Positions 50,713 through 60,005 of a stretch of 64,000 nucleotides of DNA are shown in pieces. The notes under the pieces were generated by a model. It worked only from the letters and a program-made list of their open reading frames with translations, ran no database searches and had not been told where the DNA came from. The translations under genes and the position numbers were made by a program. Numbering within the stretch: the stretch's first letter is position 1; the number at the start of each line of letters is the position of its first letter. Source of the stretch: DATATV01 sp035551355 (GTDB lineage: Bacteria > Actinomycetota > Actinomycetes > Mycobacteriales > Pseudonocardiaceae); contig DASZNF010000021.1 in NCBI GenBank assembly GCA_035551355.1, positions 62,001 to 126,000 of the forward strand. The letters run 5' to 3'.

Positions 50713-51900
50713 GTGCGGCGATTTTCCCAACTGGCAAGGGAACTGCCTTGGCCGCGGACCGCGTCGCGCGGGCAGCCGAGGTGGTTGACCACGCCGGTGG
50801 TGTGGGCCCGGCGCGCCATCGCATTTCCCGGCCGGGAACGGGAAGTCGCCATCCAGGCCGGTAAAACGGCGGTCGCGGCGGTCGCCGCCTGGGCCATCGC
50901 GGAATACCTGCTGCGGTTTCCGCAGCCGTTCATGGCGCCCTATGCGGCCGTGTTCATGGTCAACGACACCGTCTACCGCTCGGTGACCACCGCGGTGCAG
51001 CAGGTCGCCGCGTTGGTGGCCGGGCAACTGCTGGCGTTCCTGACCATCCTCGCGGTCGGCCAGGTGGACGTCGCGATCGCGATCGCGGTGTTCGTCGGCA
51101 TGATGCTGGGCCGCTGGCACCGATTCGGCAACAGCGGGTACTGGATCGGGGTCACCGCGCTGCTGATGCTGACCTACGGCACCGCGGACAACGTCGAGTA
51201 CCTGATGCAGCGCCTGGTTCTGGCCGGACTCGGCGCGCTCATCGGGGTCGCGGTGAACGTGCTGCTGCTGCCGCCGGTGCACCTGCGGCAGGGCCGCCAG
51301 GCCGTCGAGGCGTTGAGCGAGGAGATTCGGCGACTGGCCACCGAACTGGCCGAGCACCTACGCACGGACTGGTCAGTCGACCAGGCCCGGATGTGGCTGG
51401 ATCGCGCCCGGGCACTGGACGACTCGGCCCGGACCGCGACCCGGGCGCTGGACCGGAGCCAGGAAAGCCTGTGGCTCAACGTCCGCCGCACCGTGCACCG
51501 CGACCGCTACGCCACCGGGGACAGCCGTCCGGCGCTGGGCCGGCTGCACGAGATCGCCGAGCAACTGCAACACGTCGGCGAGGTCCTGGTCCGCGCACCG
51601 GCCGAAGAGGACAGCGGTCAACCCCGCCCGGACGCCGATTTCCTGCACATGCTGGCCGATCTGCTCGACGACATGGCCACCGCGGTCACCGTGGTGCCTG
51701 CCAGCGGATCCGAACGGGTGACCGAGCAGGTCGACGACGACCTGGCGCGCGTTCGCGGCCATTGGCGCAAGCTGACTCGCGCGGTGCGAGAGGGCACGAC
51801 CTCGCTGCCGCACAGCTGGAGTGTGCAGGGCAGTCTGATCCTCGCCGTGGAACACGCACTGGGCGCGGTGATCGGCGACACGCCGTCCGACTGGCGCTGA
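50713..51900 (+). CDS. FUSC family (aromatic acid exporter-like) membrane protein
   Basis: About 395 aa from GTG 50713. Four to six helices lie in residues 55-185 (VAIQAGKTAVAAVAAWAIAEYLL, PYAAVFMVNDTVYRSVTTAVQQVAALVAGQLLAFLTIL, YWIGVTALLMLTYG, GALIGVAVNVLLLPP). The rest is a long helical cytoplasmic domain (LSEEIRRLATELAEHLRT ... LLDDMATAVTVVP). AaeB/FUSC relatives export hydroxybenzoates or act in membrane stress. No clear Shine-Dalgarno; the start is chosen by length and codon bias. Convergent with DUF6292 at 6 bp. Confidence 0.82.
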   Translation: MRRFSQLARELPWPRTASRGQPRWLTTPVVWARRAIAFPGREREVAIQAGKTAVAAVAAWAIAEYLLRFPQPFMAPYAAVFMVNDTVYRSVTTAVQQVAALVAGQLLAFLTILAVGQVDVAIAIAVFVGMMLGRWHRFGNSGYWIGVTALLMLTYGTADNVEYLMQRLVLAGLGALIGVAVNVLLLPPVHLRQGRQAVEALSEEIRRLATELAEHLRTDWSVDQARMWLDRARALDDSARTATRALDRSQESLWLNVRRTVHRDRYATGDSRPALGRLHEIAEQLQHVGEVLVRAPAEEDSGQPRPDADFLHMLADLLDDMATAVTVVPASGSERVTEQVDDDLARVRGHWRKLTRAVREGTTSLPHSWSVQGSLILAVEHALGAVIGDTPSDWR

Positions 51901-51906
51901 GGGGCA

Positions 51907-52323
51907 TCAGTCGCAGCTCAGGTAACCGTGCAGGCGCGTCCACAAGTCGGCATCGGATGAGGGATCGGGCGGGGTCGGCTGCCCGGCCGGTTGCCCGCCC
52001 AGAAACGCCTTGGCGAAGGCCACCACGTCATCCGGCGCTGGCAAGACGTCCTCGCCGTACCAGGCGGCCACCAGCACGTCCTCACCGCAACCGGTCTCCA
52101 CCCCGCAGGCCCAGCCGTGTCTGTCGTCCCAGATCAGCGCGACGTCGCGATCCAGGTGATCCGGACTGCCGCCGGGCAACGCGAGATAGGCGACCGGCTG
52201 ATCGGCCAGTTCGGCGGTGACGCTTTCCGCGCCGATACCCAGCCCGGCGGCGATCCGGTGCACGTAGCACCGCAGTCCTCGTTCCACGAAATCGACCATG
52301 TCGGCATTCACTGAGCCAGCCAT
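51907..52323 (-). CDS. DUF6292 family protein
   Basis: About 138 aa. VERGLRCYVHRIAAGLGIG and DVALIWDDRHGWACGVETGCGEDVLVAAWYGEDVLPAPDDVVAF are the DUF6292 pattern, common in Pseudonocardiaceae and their integrative elements. Function unknown. The ATG at 52323 is the outermost likely start; ATG 52299 is also possible, and no Shine-Dalgarno is clear. No integrase is near. Confidence 0.75.
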   Translation of the reverse strand: MAGSVNADMVDFVERGLRCYVHRIAAGLGIGAESVTAELADQPVAYLALPGGSPDHLDRDVALIWDDRHGWACGVETGCGEDVLVAAWYGEDVLPAPDDVVAFAKAFLGGQPAGQPTPPDPSSDADLWTRLHGYLSCD

Positions 52324-52655
52324 CCCCGGAAAATTCACGAGGTGAAGAAAGCGGCACCGCCGCCGAACCCCACCAATCCATCCGACCGGATACGGCTTAC
52401 TGCTCAACCGTTTCCTGGATTCTATGAGCGGTTTCCCCTTTCCGCAAGCGAAATCCGCTCGGCCTTCCAGTCGCCGCGCCCGCAAGCCCAACAACCAGCC
52501 GACATGATTCCAGAGTTCCACGTCATCCGAATCAATGACCACTCAAGCTGGGCGAAGTGTCGCGCCCGTGAACACCACCGCCGGCCAGGCTCGTACCGGC
52601 CGCGCAAGCCCGGCACATTCCGGGCCGCCGCGGCCGGTGCCAGGATTCTCGTCGG
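52324..52655. other. Non-coding interval
   Basis: Nothing is supported in these 332 bases. An open frame on each strand lacks codon bias; the AT-richer part near 52380-52450 may be the DUF6292 promoter. Confidence 0.45.
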
Positions 52656-52847
52656 TCAGACGATCTCGGGAGCACCTCGCCGGTCGGCCTCCCCGGGCGT
52701 GCCGGTCCCGTCCGGCTCTCTGTCGACGGCCTCGCCGTTCCGGTGATCCCGCTGGTCACCGACATGCGGGCCGGGTGATCCGCGCTCCGCCAGCGCAGCC
52801 GCCGACCACTGCTGTTCGTCGTTCTTGCTCAGGTGGTGCCGTCCCAT
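52656..52847 (-). CDS. Small hydrophilic protein
   Basis: A 63-aa protein beginning MGRHHLSKNDEQQWSAAAL and rich in Glu, Arg, Gly and Pro, probably disordered. GGAGGGG lies 7 nt before ATG 52847, which supports translation. No family recognised; similar small ORFs are frequent near stress genes in actinomycetes. Confidence 0.5.
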   Translation of the reverse strand: MGRHHLSKNDEQQWSAAALAERGSPGPHVGDQRDHRNGEAVDREPDGTGTPGEADRRGAPEIV

Positions 52848-52961
52848 GGTCACGCCCCTCCGTCGTGTCCAGACCGGACACACCGCCTGGACCTACCCGT
52901 GCCATACCCGAGCCGGGAAAGTCCAAACGTGACCGCGGCGCCACCTCCCCGGTGGTCGAAT

Positions 52962-54005
52962 TCAGGCACGGGCGGACCGGCGGGCCAGCACGGCGGTCAG
53001 TGCTCCACCGACCGCGGCGGCCGCGCAGGCCAGCGCGGTGAGGCAATAGTGGCGCGAGGCCCACACCTGGGGGCTGTGCGCATGCGCCGACGAGTCGAAC
53101 GCGCCGTGCGCCCCGTAGTCCCCGCCGGCCGCGTCGTCGGCCGGTTCCCAGAGGTTCTCCGCGCTGGTCGGCTCCAGCTCGGCGTCCTGCTGGGACCGAT
53201 AACCGGTGCGCGCCAGGTACCGGTCGGCCAGGCCGGCCGCGAACTTGTTGCCGAGCAAGGTGAGCGCGGTCGACTCCCCCACCCAGTACTCCCGGCGGCG
53301 GGGGTGCTCGGCCGCGTGCACCAGCGCGGCCGCGGCGATCTCCGGCTGGTAGATGGGCGGCACCGGCTGCGGGTGCTCGGGCATCCGCGAGGTGGACCAG
53401 TCGAACTGGGGCGTGTTCAGCGCGGGCAGCTGCACCATGGTGATCGAGATCGGGCTCTTCTCGTGCAACAGTTCGCACCGCACCGCCTCCGTGAAACCCT
53501 GAACGGCGTGCTTGGCGCCGGAATACACCGCCTGCAAGGGAATTCCGCGGTAGGCCATCGCCGATCCGGTCTGCACGATCGTGCCCCGGCCCTGCTCGCG
53601 CATCTGCCCCAGCGCGATCCGGGTCCCCCACACGAAGCCCAGATAGGTCACCCGGGTGGCCCGCTCGAACTCCTCGGGCGTGACCTTCTCAAACGGCCCG
53701 AACACGGTGGCGAAGGCGACGTTGATCCACACGTCGATCGCCCCGAAGGTGCGCACGACCTGTTTCGCGGCCGCGTCCAGCGCCGCGTGGTCGGCCACGT
53801 CCACGGGCACCGGCAGCGCGTGCCCACCCTTCTGCACGACCTCCCGCGCGGCGGCGTCCAGACCGGCCCCGCCCCGGGCCAGCAACGCCACCACGGCGCC
53901 CCGTTCGGCCAGTAGCCGGGCGGTCGCCCGGCCCACCCCACCGCTGGCCCCGGTGACCACCACGACCTTGTCCCGCAGCGAATTTCCAGTTCTCGGTACA
54001 CCCAT
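52962..54005 (-). CDS. Short-chain dehydrogenase with C-terminal membrane helix
   Basis: A 347-aa SDR. VVVVTGASGGVGRATARLLAERGAVVALLARG is the cofactor site, INVAFA replaces NNAG, catalytic YSGAK, then VQLPALNTPQFDWSTSRMPEHPQPVPPIYQPEIAA as the substrate-side loop, a form seen in a distinct actinobacterial SDR group. Residues 320-345 form a hydrophobic helix (LTALACAAAAVGGALTAVLARRSARA), so the enzyme is probably tail-anchored. The family's substrate is unknown. ATG 54005; a much longer upstream frame is not coding. Confidence 0.87.
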   Translation of the reverse strand: MGVPRTGNSLRDKVVVVTGASGGVGRATARLLAERGAVVALLARGGAGLDAAAREVVQKGGHALPVPVDVADHAALDAAAKQVVRTFGAIDVWINVAFATVFGPFEKVTPEEFERATRVTYLGFVWGTRIALGQMREQGRGTIVQTGSAMAYRGIPLQAVYSGAKHAVQGFTEAVRCELLHEKSPISITMVQLPALNTPQFDWSTSRMPEHPQPVPPIYQPEIAAAALVHAAEHPRRREYWVGESTALTLLGNKFAAGLADRYLARTGYRSQQDAELEPTSAENLWEPADDAAGGDYGAHGAFDSSAHAHSPQVWASRHYCLTALACAAAAVGGALTAVLARRSARA

Positions 54006-54094
54006 CAGCGCACTCCTCGGTCGCGCGGTCGCGGTGGCGCACCGGCTGGCGCGGCACCTGCTGACAGCCCTGCCCTCCAGTGTCCACAGTGGAT

Positions 54095-54736
54095 CTAAGC
54101 TGGTTCGTCCGGATGCTGTGCCCGGTAGCGTGCGCGTGCGGCCTCGGCCCGTTCCCGGGAGCGGCGCAGCGCGTCGGCTTCGACCATGCGGCGCTGTTCC
54201 CGCGTCGCGGTGCCCTCGGCCATGGCGTGCTCGGCCGCGGCCATCTCCCGGATCTCGGCGTCTTCCCCAGGTTCTCGTTCGGGCAGGTCCTGATCGAGTT
54301 CCTCGCCCTTGACCGAGTACTGGCCGCCGAACACGCCGTAGAGCCCGATCAGCACCAGGACGATGCCCACCACCAGGCTGAACCACACATTCGACGCGGT
54401 GAACGCGAGCTTGTTGGCGCTGGTGTTCAGCGCGCTGAGATTGATGATGCCCGACAGCACGAACAGCACGCCGAACACCGTGGTCGCCAGCGTGGCCAGC
54501 CGCCCGCCGCGAAGGCCCGCGCCGATAAGGATGAGGCCGACCACCACGGACAACACGCCCAGCAGGCCGTTGCCGGTCATGCCGAGCACTTCGGGGCCGT
54601 GCACGGCGAAGAATCCGGGATTCGCCACCAGCACGGCCACGCCGAAGATCAGCAGACACAGACCGATGACGATCGCCCCGGCTCGGCGAACTCGCGCGAT
54701 CGGCGCCCAACCGGGCGCGCTTTCCCTACTACGCAC
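54095..54736 (-). CDS. DUF4383 membrane protein
   Basis: A 213-aa protein starting at GTG. Four membrane helices in residues 15-140 (AIVIGLCLLIFGVAVLVANPG, GNGLLGVLSVVVGLILIGAGL, TTVFGVLFVLSGIINL, WFSLVVGIVLVLIGLYGVF) match DUF4383. A charged C-terminal tail (residues 150-213) contains EADALRRSRERAEAARARYRAQHPDEPA. Function unknown; often near stress genes. Divergent from the catalase gene. Confidence 0.88.
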   Translation of the reverse strand: MRSRESAPGWAPIARVRRAGAIVIGLCLLIFGVAVLVANPGFFAVHGPEVLGMTGNGLLGVLSVVVGLILIGAGLRGGRLATLATTVFGVLFVLSGIINLSALNTSANKLAFTASNVWFSLVVGIVLVLIGLYGVFGGQYSVKGEELDQDLPEREPGEDAEIREMAAAEHAMAEGTATREQRRMVEADALRRSRERAEAARARYRAQHPDEPA

Positions 54737-54844
54737 GACTGAGGGCTACCCGGCGTCCCGGGCGGGAAACCCAGGGTGTAGCTCGCCGGGGCCCGGGTAT
54801 CACGCAGCGGAGCAGGCAACCGAGCGTGACGAGAGGACGAGGAC

Positions 54845-56965
54845 ATGGCCGGGGACCGCAACGCCGACGCCAAGCAACAACAACTGGACGAACATCGCGT
54901 CGACCTGGTCGACAGCCGGTTGACCACCGAGCAGGGAGTGCGCATCGGTCAGGACGACGACTCGCTGACGGCGGGTGAGCGCGGGCCGACCGTGCTGGAG
55001 GATTTCCACACCCGGGAGAAGATCACCCACTTCGACCACGAGCGCATCCCCGAGCGGGTGGTGCACGCCCGCGGCGCGGGCGCCTACGGCTACTTCGAGC
55101 CCTACGACAACTCGCTGGCCGAGCACACCGCGGCGGAGTTCCTCACCGATCCGTCGGTGCGCACCCCGGTGTTCGTCCGGTTCTCCACAGTGGCCGGGTC
55201 CCGCGGCTCTGCCGACACCGTGCGCGACGTGCGCGGCTTCGCCACCAAGTTCTACACCCGGCAGGGCAACTACGATCTGGTCGGCAACAACATGCCGGTG
55301 TTCTTCATCCAGGACGGCAACAAGTTCCCCGACTTCGTGCACGCGGTGAAACCCGAGCCGCACAACGAGATCCCGCAGGCGCAGTCCGCACACGACACGT
55401 TGTGGGATTTCGTGGCCCGCCAACCGGAAACCATGCACATGATGATGTGGCTGATGTCCGACCGGGCCCTGCCGCGCAGCTACCGCATGATGCAGGGCTT
55501 CGGCGTGCACACCTTCCGGCTGGTGTCGGCCGAAGGCCGCGGTACGTTCGTGAAGTTCCACTGGACCCCGAAACTGGGCACGCATTCGCTGATCTGGGAC
55601 GAGACCCAGCAGATCGGCGGCAAGGACCCCGATTTCAACCGGCGCGACCTGTGGGACGCCATCGAGTCCGGCCAGTTCCCCGAGTGGGAGCTGGGCGTGC
55701 AGCTCATACCGGCGGAGGACGAGCACGCCTTCGACTTCGACCTGCTGGACGCCACCAAGATCGTGCCGGAGGAGCAGGTGCCGGTGCGGCCGGTCGGCCG
55801 GATGGTGCTGGACCGCAACCCGGACAACTTCTTCGCCGAGACCGAGCAGGTCGCCTTCCACACCGCGAACGTGGTGCCCGGCATCGACTTCACCAACGAT
55901 CCGCTGTTGCAGGCCCGCAACTTCTCCTACCTGGACACCCAGCTGATCCGGCTGGGCGGCCCCAACTTCGCGCACCTGCCGATCAATCGCGCGGTGGCGC
56001 CGGTGCGGCACAACCAGCGCGACGGATTCGGTCAGCACCGCATCTTCCAGGGGAGGACCAGTTACACCAAGAACTCGCTGTCCGGCGGCTGCCCGGTGGC
56101 CGCCGGCGAGTTCCCCGAGGTGTTCGAGCACTATCAGGAAAGGGTCGAGGGCACCACGATTCGCAAGCGCAGCACCAGTTTCACCGAGCACTACCAGCAG
56201 GCGACGTTGTTCTGGAACAGCATGACCGAGGTGGAACGCGAGCACATCGTCGCCGCCTTCCGGTTCGAGCTGGGCAAGGTCGAGACCAAACAGGTCCGGG
56301 CCGACGTGGTCGCCCACCTCGACCAGGTCGATCGTGACCTGGCCACCCGGGTGGCCACCGGCGTCGGTGTCCCGGCGCCGACCGGAGACGCGCCGGCCAA
56401 CCACGGCCGCACCTCCCCGGCGCTGAGCCAGCTGGCCAACGCACCCGACGCGGGCATCGCCAGCCGCCGGATCGCCGTGCTGGTCGCTGACGGCGTGGAC
56501 GGCATCGGCACCCGCGCGTTCGTCCAGGACCTGCGCCGGCGCGGCGCGGTGGTGGAACTGCTCGCCCCGGCCGACGGCCCGCTGCGCGCGGCCAGTGGCG
56601 AGGACCTGACCGCCGACCGGGCGATCAACACCATGGCCTCGGTGCTCTACGACGCGGTGGCGGTGGCCTGCGGCCCGGACAGCGTGGCGACGCTGTCCGC
56701 CGACGGTTACGCGGTGCACTTCGTGACCCAGGCGTTCAAGCACGCCAAGCCGGTGGCCGCGTTCGGCGCCGGGCTGGACCTGTTGCGCCATGCGCGGGTG
56801 GACGTCCGGTTCGCCACCGATGCCGATCCGGTCGCCGAGGACGCGGGCGTGGTGACCAGCACGCTGGCCGCCGACGACCTGCCGACCGAGTTCGCCGACC
56901 GGTTCGCCGGTGTCCTGGCCGGTCACCGCGTCTGGACCCGGAACACCGAAAGCGTTCCGGCCTGA
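54845..56965 (+). CDS. katE: Large-subunit monofunctional catalase (KatE/HPII type)
   Basis: A 706-aa catalase. The catalytic His is in RVVHARGAGAYGYFE, the active-site Asn in FPDFVHA-preceding GNNMPVFFIQDGNKF, the conserved RFSTVAGSRGSADTVRDVRGFATKFYT, and the haem ligand Tyr in NFSYLDTQLIRLGGPNF. Residues 545-706 are the DJ-1/class I amidotransferase-like domain of HPII (IAVLVADGVDG ... VAFGAGLDLL). It decomposes H2O2, typically in stationary phase or sporulation. GAGGACGAGG precedes ATG. Monocistronic, with a hairpin behind it. Confidence 0.95.
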   Translation: MAGDRNADAKQQQLDEHRVDLVDSRLTTEQGVRIGQDDDSLTAGERGPTVLEDFHTREKITHFDHERIPERVVHARGAGAYGYFEPYDNSLAEHTAAEFLTDPSVRTPVFVRFSTVAGSRGSADTVRDVRGFATKFYTRQGNYDLVGNNMPVFFIQDGNKFPDFVHAVKPEPHNEIPQAQSAHDTLWDFVARQPETMHMMMWLMSDRALPRSYRMMQGFGVHTFRLVSAEGRGTFVKFHWTPKLGTHSLIWDETQQIGGKDPDFNRRDLWDAIESGQFPEWELGVQLIPAEDEHAFDFDLLDATKIVPEEQVPVRPVGRMVLDRNPDNFFAETEQVAFHTANVVPGIDFTNDPLLQARNFSYLDTQLIRLGGPNFAHLPINRAVAPVRHNQRDGFGQHRIFQGRTSYTKNSLSGGCPVAAGEFPEVFEHYQERVEGTTIRKRSTSFTEHYQQATLFWNSMTEVEREHIVAAFRFELGKVETKQVRADVVAHLDQVDRDLATRVATGVGVPAPTGDAPANHGRTSPALSQLANAPDAGIASRRIAVLVADGVDGIGTRAFVQDLRRRGAVVELLAPADGPLRAASGEDLTADRAINTMASVLYDAVAVACGPDSVATLSADGYAVHFVTQAFKHAKPVAAFGAGLDLLRHARVDVRFATDADPVAEDAGVVTSTLAADDLPTEFADRFAGVLAGHRVWTRNTESVPA

Positions 56966-56986
56966 TCCGGCGGCCCCCGACCCACG

Positions 56987-57019
56987 CGACCGGCCTCGGA
57001 CGAAATCCGAGGCCGGTCG
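56987..57019. terminator. Hairpin between katE and the convergent TPP enzyme gene
   Basis: Perfect arms CGACCGGCCTCGGA and TCCGAGGCCGGTCG with loop CGAAA, 21 bp after the katE stop. Confidence 0.9.
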
Positions 57020-57047
57020 TGTCCCGGTCAGCGATGAAGTTTTCTCC

Positions 57048-58874
57048 TCAGCTGCGCGGTTTCCGATCAGCTGCTGGGCTTTCCGGTCGGCGATTGGGGA
57101 TGAACTCCTGGGCCTTGGTCTTGGCCCCCTGCACCATCAGGTGCCAGGCGTTCGGATCGCCCTTGACCACCGCGGCCGCCATCGACTTGGCCTGTTCCAT
57201 CGTGGCGTGCGGCGGAATCGGCGGCGCCTCCGGATCACACCGCACGTCCAGCACGAACGGCCCGTCGCTGGCCAGGGCGCGATCCCAGGCCGCGCCCAGC
57301 GCGTCCGGGCTGTCCACCGATTCTCCGGCCAGACCCATGTCCTTGGCGATGCCAGCGTAGGAGATGTCGGGCAGCGACTGGGACTCCTCGAACTTCGGCG
57401 AGCCGCTCATCGCCCGCAGTTCCCAGGTCACCTGGTTGAGGTCGTTGTTGTGGAACACGCAGACGATCAGCCGCCGGTCGGTCCACAGGTGCTGGTAGCG
57501 CGCGATGGTGATCAGCTCGGCCAGGCCGTTCATCTGCATCGCCCCGTCGCCCACCAACGCGATCGCCGGACGATCCGGGTGGGCGAACTTCGCCCCGATC
57601 GCGTACGGCACACCCGGTCCCATGGTGGCCAGCGTGCCCGACAGCGAACCGCGCATCCGGCCGCGCATCTTCAGATTCCTCGCGTACCAGTTGGTCGAGG
57701 AACCGGAGTCGGCGGTGACGATGGCGTCCTCGGGGATGCGCTGGGACAGCTCGTGCACCACCCGCATCGGGTTCACCGGGTCGCCGTCGAGCATGGCCTC
57801 TCGCTCCATGGTCTGCCACCAGTCGGCCACGTTGGCCTCGATCTTCTCCCGCCAGCCGCGCTTGTCCTTGCGGTGCAACAACTTTGCCAACGCGGCCAGA
57901 GTTCCTTGGGCCTCCCCGATCAGGTTGAGCTCGGTCGGGTAACGCATCCCGATCATCGAGCCGTCCAGGTCGATCTGCACCGCCCGCGCCTGCCCGAAAT
58001 CGGGCAGGAACTGGCTGTACGGGAAGTTCGACCCGACCATCAGCAGGGTGTCGCAGTCGCGCATCATCTCGTAGCTCGGGCGGGTGCCAAGCAACCCGAT
58101 CGCTCCGGTCACGTAGGGCAGCGTGTCGGGCAGCACATCCTTGCCCAGCAACGCTTTTGCCACTCCGGCGCCCAGCAGGTCGGCGACCTCCTGGACCTGT
58201 TCGACCGCGTTGCGCGCGCCCTGCCCGACCAGGATGGCGACCTTCTCCCCCGCGTTGAGCAGCTCAGCGGCCCGGCCCAGCTCGTCCTCCGGGGGCACCA
58301 GCACGGCGCGCGAGGAATTCGGGCGGCTGGAGGGCACCTGCTTGAACTCGTGCTGCGGCGGGGTGAACTCCAGGGTCTGCACGTCCGAGGGAATGATCAG
58401 CGCGGTGGGCGCGCGCCGCGATTCGGCGGTGCGGATGGCCCGGTCCAGCGCGTTGGGCAGCTGCTCGGGCACGTTGACCTCGACCAGGTACTCGCTGGCC
58501 ACGTCCTTGTACAGCGCCTGCAGGTCCACTTCCTGCTGGTAGGAGCCGCCCATCGCGCTGCGCTCGGTCTGGCCCACGATCGCCACCACCGGCACGTGGT
58601 CGAGTTTCGCGTCGTAGAGGCCGTTGAGCAGGTGAATCGCCCCTGGGCCGGAGGTGGCCATGCAGACCCCGACCTGACCGGAGAACTTCGCGTAGCCAAC
58701 GGCCTGGAACGCGGCCATCTCCTCGTGCCGGGCTTGCACGAACCGTGGCTTGTTGTCCGCTTTGCCGAACGACGCGACCAGCCCATTGATGCCATCGCCC
58801 GGGTAGGCGAACACCTGCTCGACACCCCAGTCCAGCAATCGCTTCAGCAGGTAGTCGCCCACGTTCTCGGTCAT
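57048..58874 (-). CDS. Thiamine-pyrophosphate enzyme, pyruvate oxidase/PoxB-like
   Basis: A 608-aa TPP enzyme with three domains: PYR (residues 1-180, VGDYLLKRLLDWGVEQVFAYPGDGINGLV, with the active-site Glu in HEEMAAF), central cofactor domain (190-330) and PP domain (350-560, VGDGAMQMNGLAELITIARY as the TPP GDG-N motif). The closest group is the actinobacterial YdaP/pyruvate:quinone oxidoreductase type. It would convert pyruvate to acetate and CO2 under stress. GGGAGG precedes ATG 58874. It is divergent from the LigD-type polymerase gene. Confidence 0.88.
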   Translation of the reverse strand: MTENVGDYLLKRLLDWGVEQVFAYPGDGINGLVASFGKADNKPRFVQARHEEMAAFQAVGYAKFSGQVGVCMATSGPGAIHLLNGLYDAKLDHVPVVAIVGQTERSAMGGSYQQEVDLQALYKDVASEYLVEVNVPEQLPNALDRAIRTAESRRAPTALIIPSDVQTLEFTPPQHEFKQVPSSRPNSSRAVLVPPEDELGRAAELLNAGEKVAILVGQGARNAVEQVQEVADLLGAGVAKALLGKDVLPDTLPYVTGAIGLLGTRPSYEMMRDCDTLLMVGSNFPYSQFLPDFGQARAVQIDLDGSMIGMRYPTELNLIGEAQGTLAALAKLLHRKDKRGWREKIEANVADWWQTMEREAMLDGDPVNPMRVVHELSQRIPEDAIVTADSGSSTNWYARNLKMRGRMRGSLSGTLATMGPGVPYAIGAKFAHPDRPAIALVGDGAMQMNGLAELITIARYQHLWTDRRLIVCVFHNNDLNQVTWELRAMSGSPKFEESQSLPDISYAGIAKDMGLAGESVDSPDALGAAWDRALASDGPFVLDVRCDPEAPPIPPHATMEQAKSMAAAVVKGDPNAWHLMVQGAKTKAQEFIPNRRPESPAADRKPRS

Positions 58875-58981
58875 CGTTCCTCCCAACAAGACGCCTGGTT
58901 TCCGCACTTCGAATACCCCCGACCGGCCGCGGAAAACACGGCGACGGTTTGGTCCGGCCATGATCGGGTTATTCCGCCAGC

Positions 58982-59950
58982 ATGACCGGCAAGCAAGCGC
59001 ACGCGGGGAAGCACGAGGTCACACCGTCCTCTGTGGACAAGGTCATGTACCCCGAGGACGACATCACCAAGGGCGATGTGCTGGCCTACTACAGCGACGT
59101 GGCCGAGGTGATGGTGCCGCACCTGCGCGACCGGCCGCTGACCATGCGCCGGTTTCCGGACGGAATCGGCAAATCCGGGTTCTTCCAGCAGGAGGCCCAG
59201 GACTACTTCCCGGACTGGATCCAGACCGCGGACGTGCCCCGCCGGCAGGGCGAGGGCACCGTCCGGCACGTTCTGGTGCAGGACGCGGACACGCTGGTCT
59301 ATCTGGCCAACCAGGCCTGTCTGGAGTTCCACACCTGGCTGGCCCGCGCCGACAAGTTGGACTGCCCGGACCTGATGGTGATCGACCTCGATCCGCCGGA
59401 GGGCACCGGCCTGAACCGGCTGCGGCAGGACGCCCGACTGGTCACCGACGTGTACACCGAACTCGGCCTGACCACGTTTTTGCAGGCCACCGGCGGCCGC
59501 GGTTTCCACCTGACCACGCCACTGACCGGCGACGCCGATTCCGACACGGTGCGGGAACTGGCCAGGGGCATCGCCAGGCTGCTGGCCGCGGAGTCGCCGA
59601 CGCTGCTCACCACCGAGCAACGCAAGTCCGCGCGTGGCGACCGGGTGTTCCTGGACACCAACCGCAACGCCTACGGCCAGACCGCGGTCGCGCCCTACTC
59701 GCTGCGCGCCCGGCCCGGCGCTCCGGCGGCCACGCCGATCACCATCGACGAACTGTCCCGGGTCGAGCCGAACCGTTACGGGCTGCGCAACGAGTCGCGG
59801 CGGCTGGCCCGGAAGAAAGACCCGTGGGCCGACATCCACCAGCACGCCGGATCGGCCGAGGATGCGTTGGCGCGCTTGGCCGAGCTCGGACGTTCCGGAA
59901 ACCACAGCGATGCCCGCCCGGCCAAACCCACCGGTTCCGGGAAAGATTGA
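58982..59950 (+). CDS. LigD-type DNA polymerase/primase (NHEJ polymerase domain)
   Basis: A 322-aa stand-alone archaeo-eukaryotic primase-like polymerase. VDKVMYPEDDITKGDVLAYYSDVAEVMVPHL and RPLTMRRFPDGI at the start, the catalytic DLDPPEG (DxD) in LMVIDLDPPEG, TGGRGFHLTTPL, and a third acid region RVFLDTNRNAYGQTAVAPYSLRARPGAP. This polymerase fills ends during NHEJ or excision repair. No Ku, ligase or nuclease domain is adjacent, as for PolD1/PolD2-type paralogues in mycobacteria. The C-terminal 30 residues are hydrophilic. Confidence 0.92.
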   Translation: MTGKQAHAGKHEVTPSSVDKVMYPEDDITKGDVLAYYSDVAEVMVPHLRDRPLTMRRFPDGIGKSGFFQQEAQDYFPDWIQTADVPRRQGEGTVRHVLVQDADTLVYLANQACLEFHTWLARADKLDCPDLMVIDLDPPEGTGLNRLRQDARLVTDVYTELGLTTFLQATGGRGFHLTTPLTGDADSDTVRELARGIARLLAAESPTLLTTEQRKSARGDRVFLDTNRNAYGQTAVAPYSLRARPGAPAATPITIDELSRVEPNRYGLRNESRRLARKKDPWADIHQHAGSAEDALARLAELGRSGNHSDARPAKPTGSGKD

Positions 59951-59957
59951 CATCCGC

Positions 59958-60005
59958 CCGGCGAACTCGGGCTGACGGAAGCCGGCGAACTCGGGCTGAC
60001 GGAAG
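59958..60005. repeat. Exact 24-bp tandem duplication
   Basis: A 24-bp unit beginning CCGGCGAACTCGGGCTGACG lies twice head to tail (59958-59981, 59982-60005), with three bases of a third copy, in the gap after the LigD-type polymerase gene. The gap 59951-60164 has no supported gene. Confidence 0.9.

Noticed and set aside
51907..52323. DUF6292 gene as mark of an integrative element
   Set aside because: No integrase, excisionase, replication or tra gene, tRNA or att-like repeat occurs in the window.
54800..56926. A 708-codon minus-strand open frame opposite katE
   Set aside because: Antisense shadow of a highly conserved catalase gene; no start signal and repetitive Val/Gly/His composition.
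56910..58985. A 691-codon plus-strand open frame
   Set aside because: Antisense to the TPP enzyme and overlapping the katE end and the hairpin; not coding.
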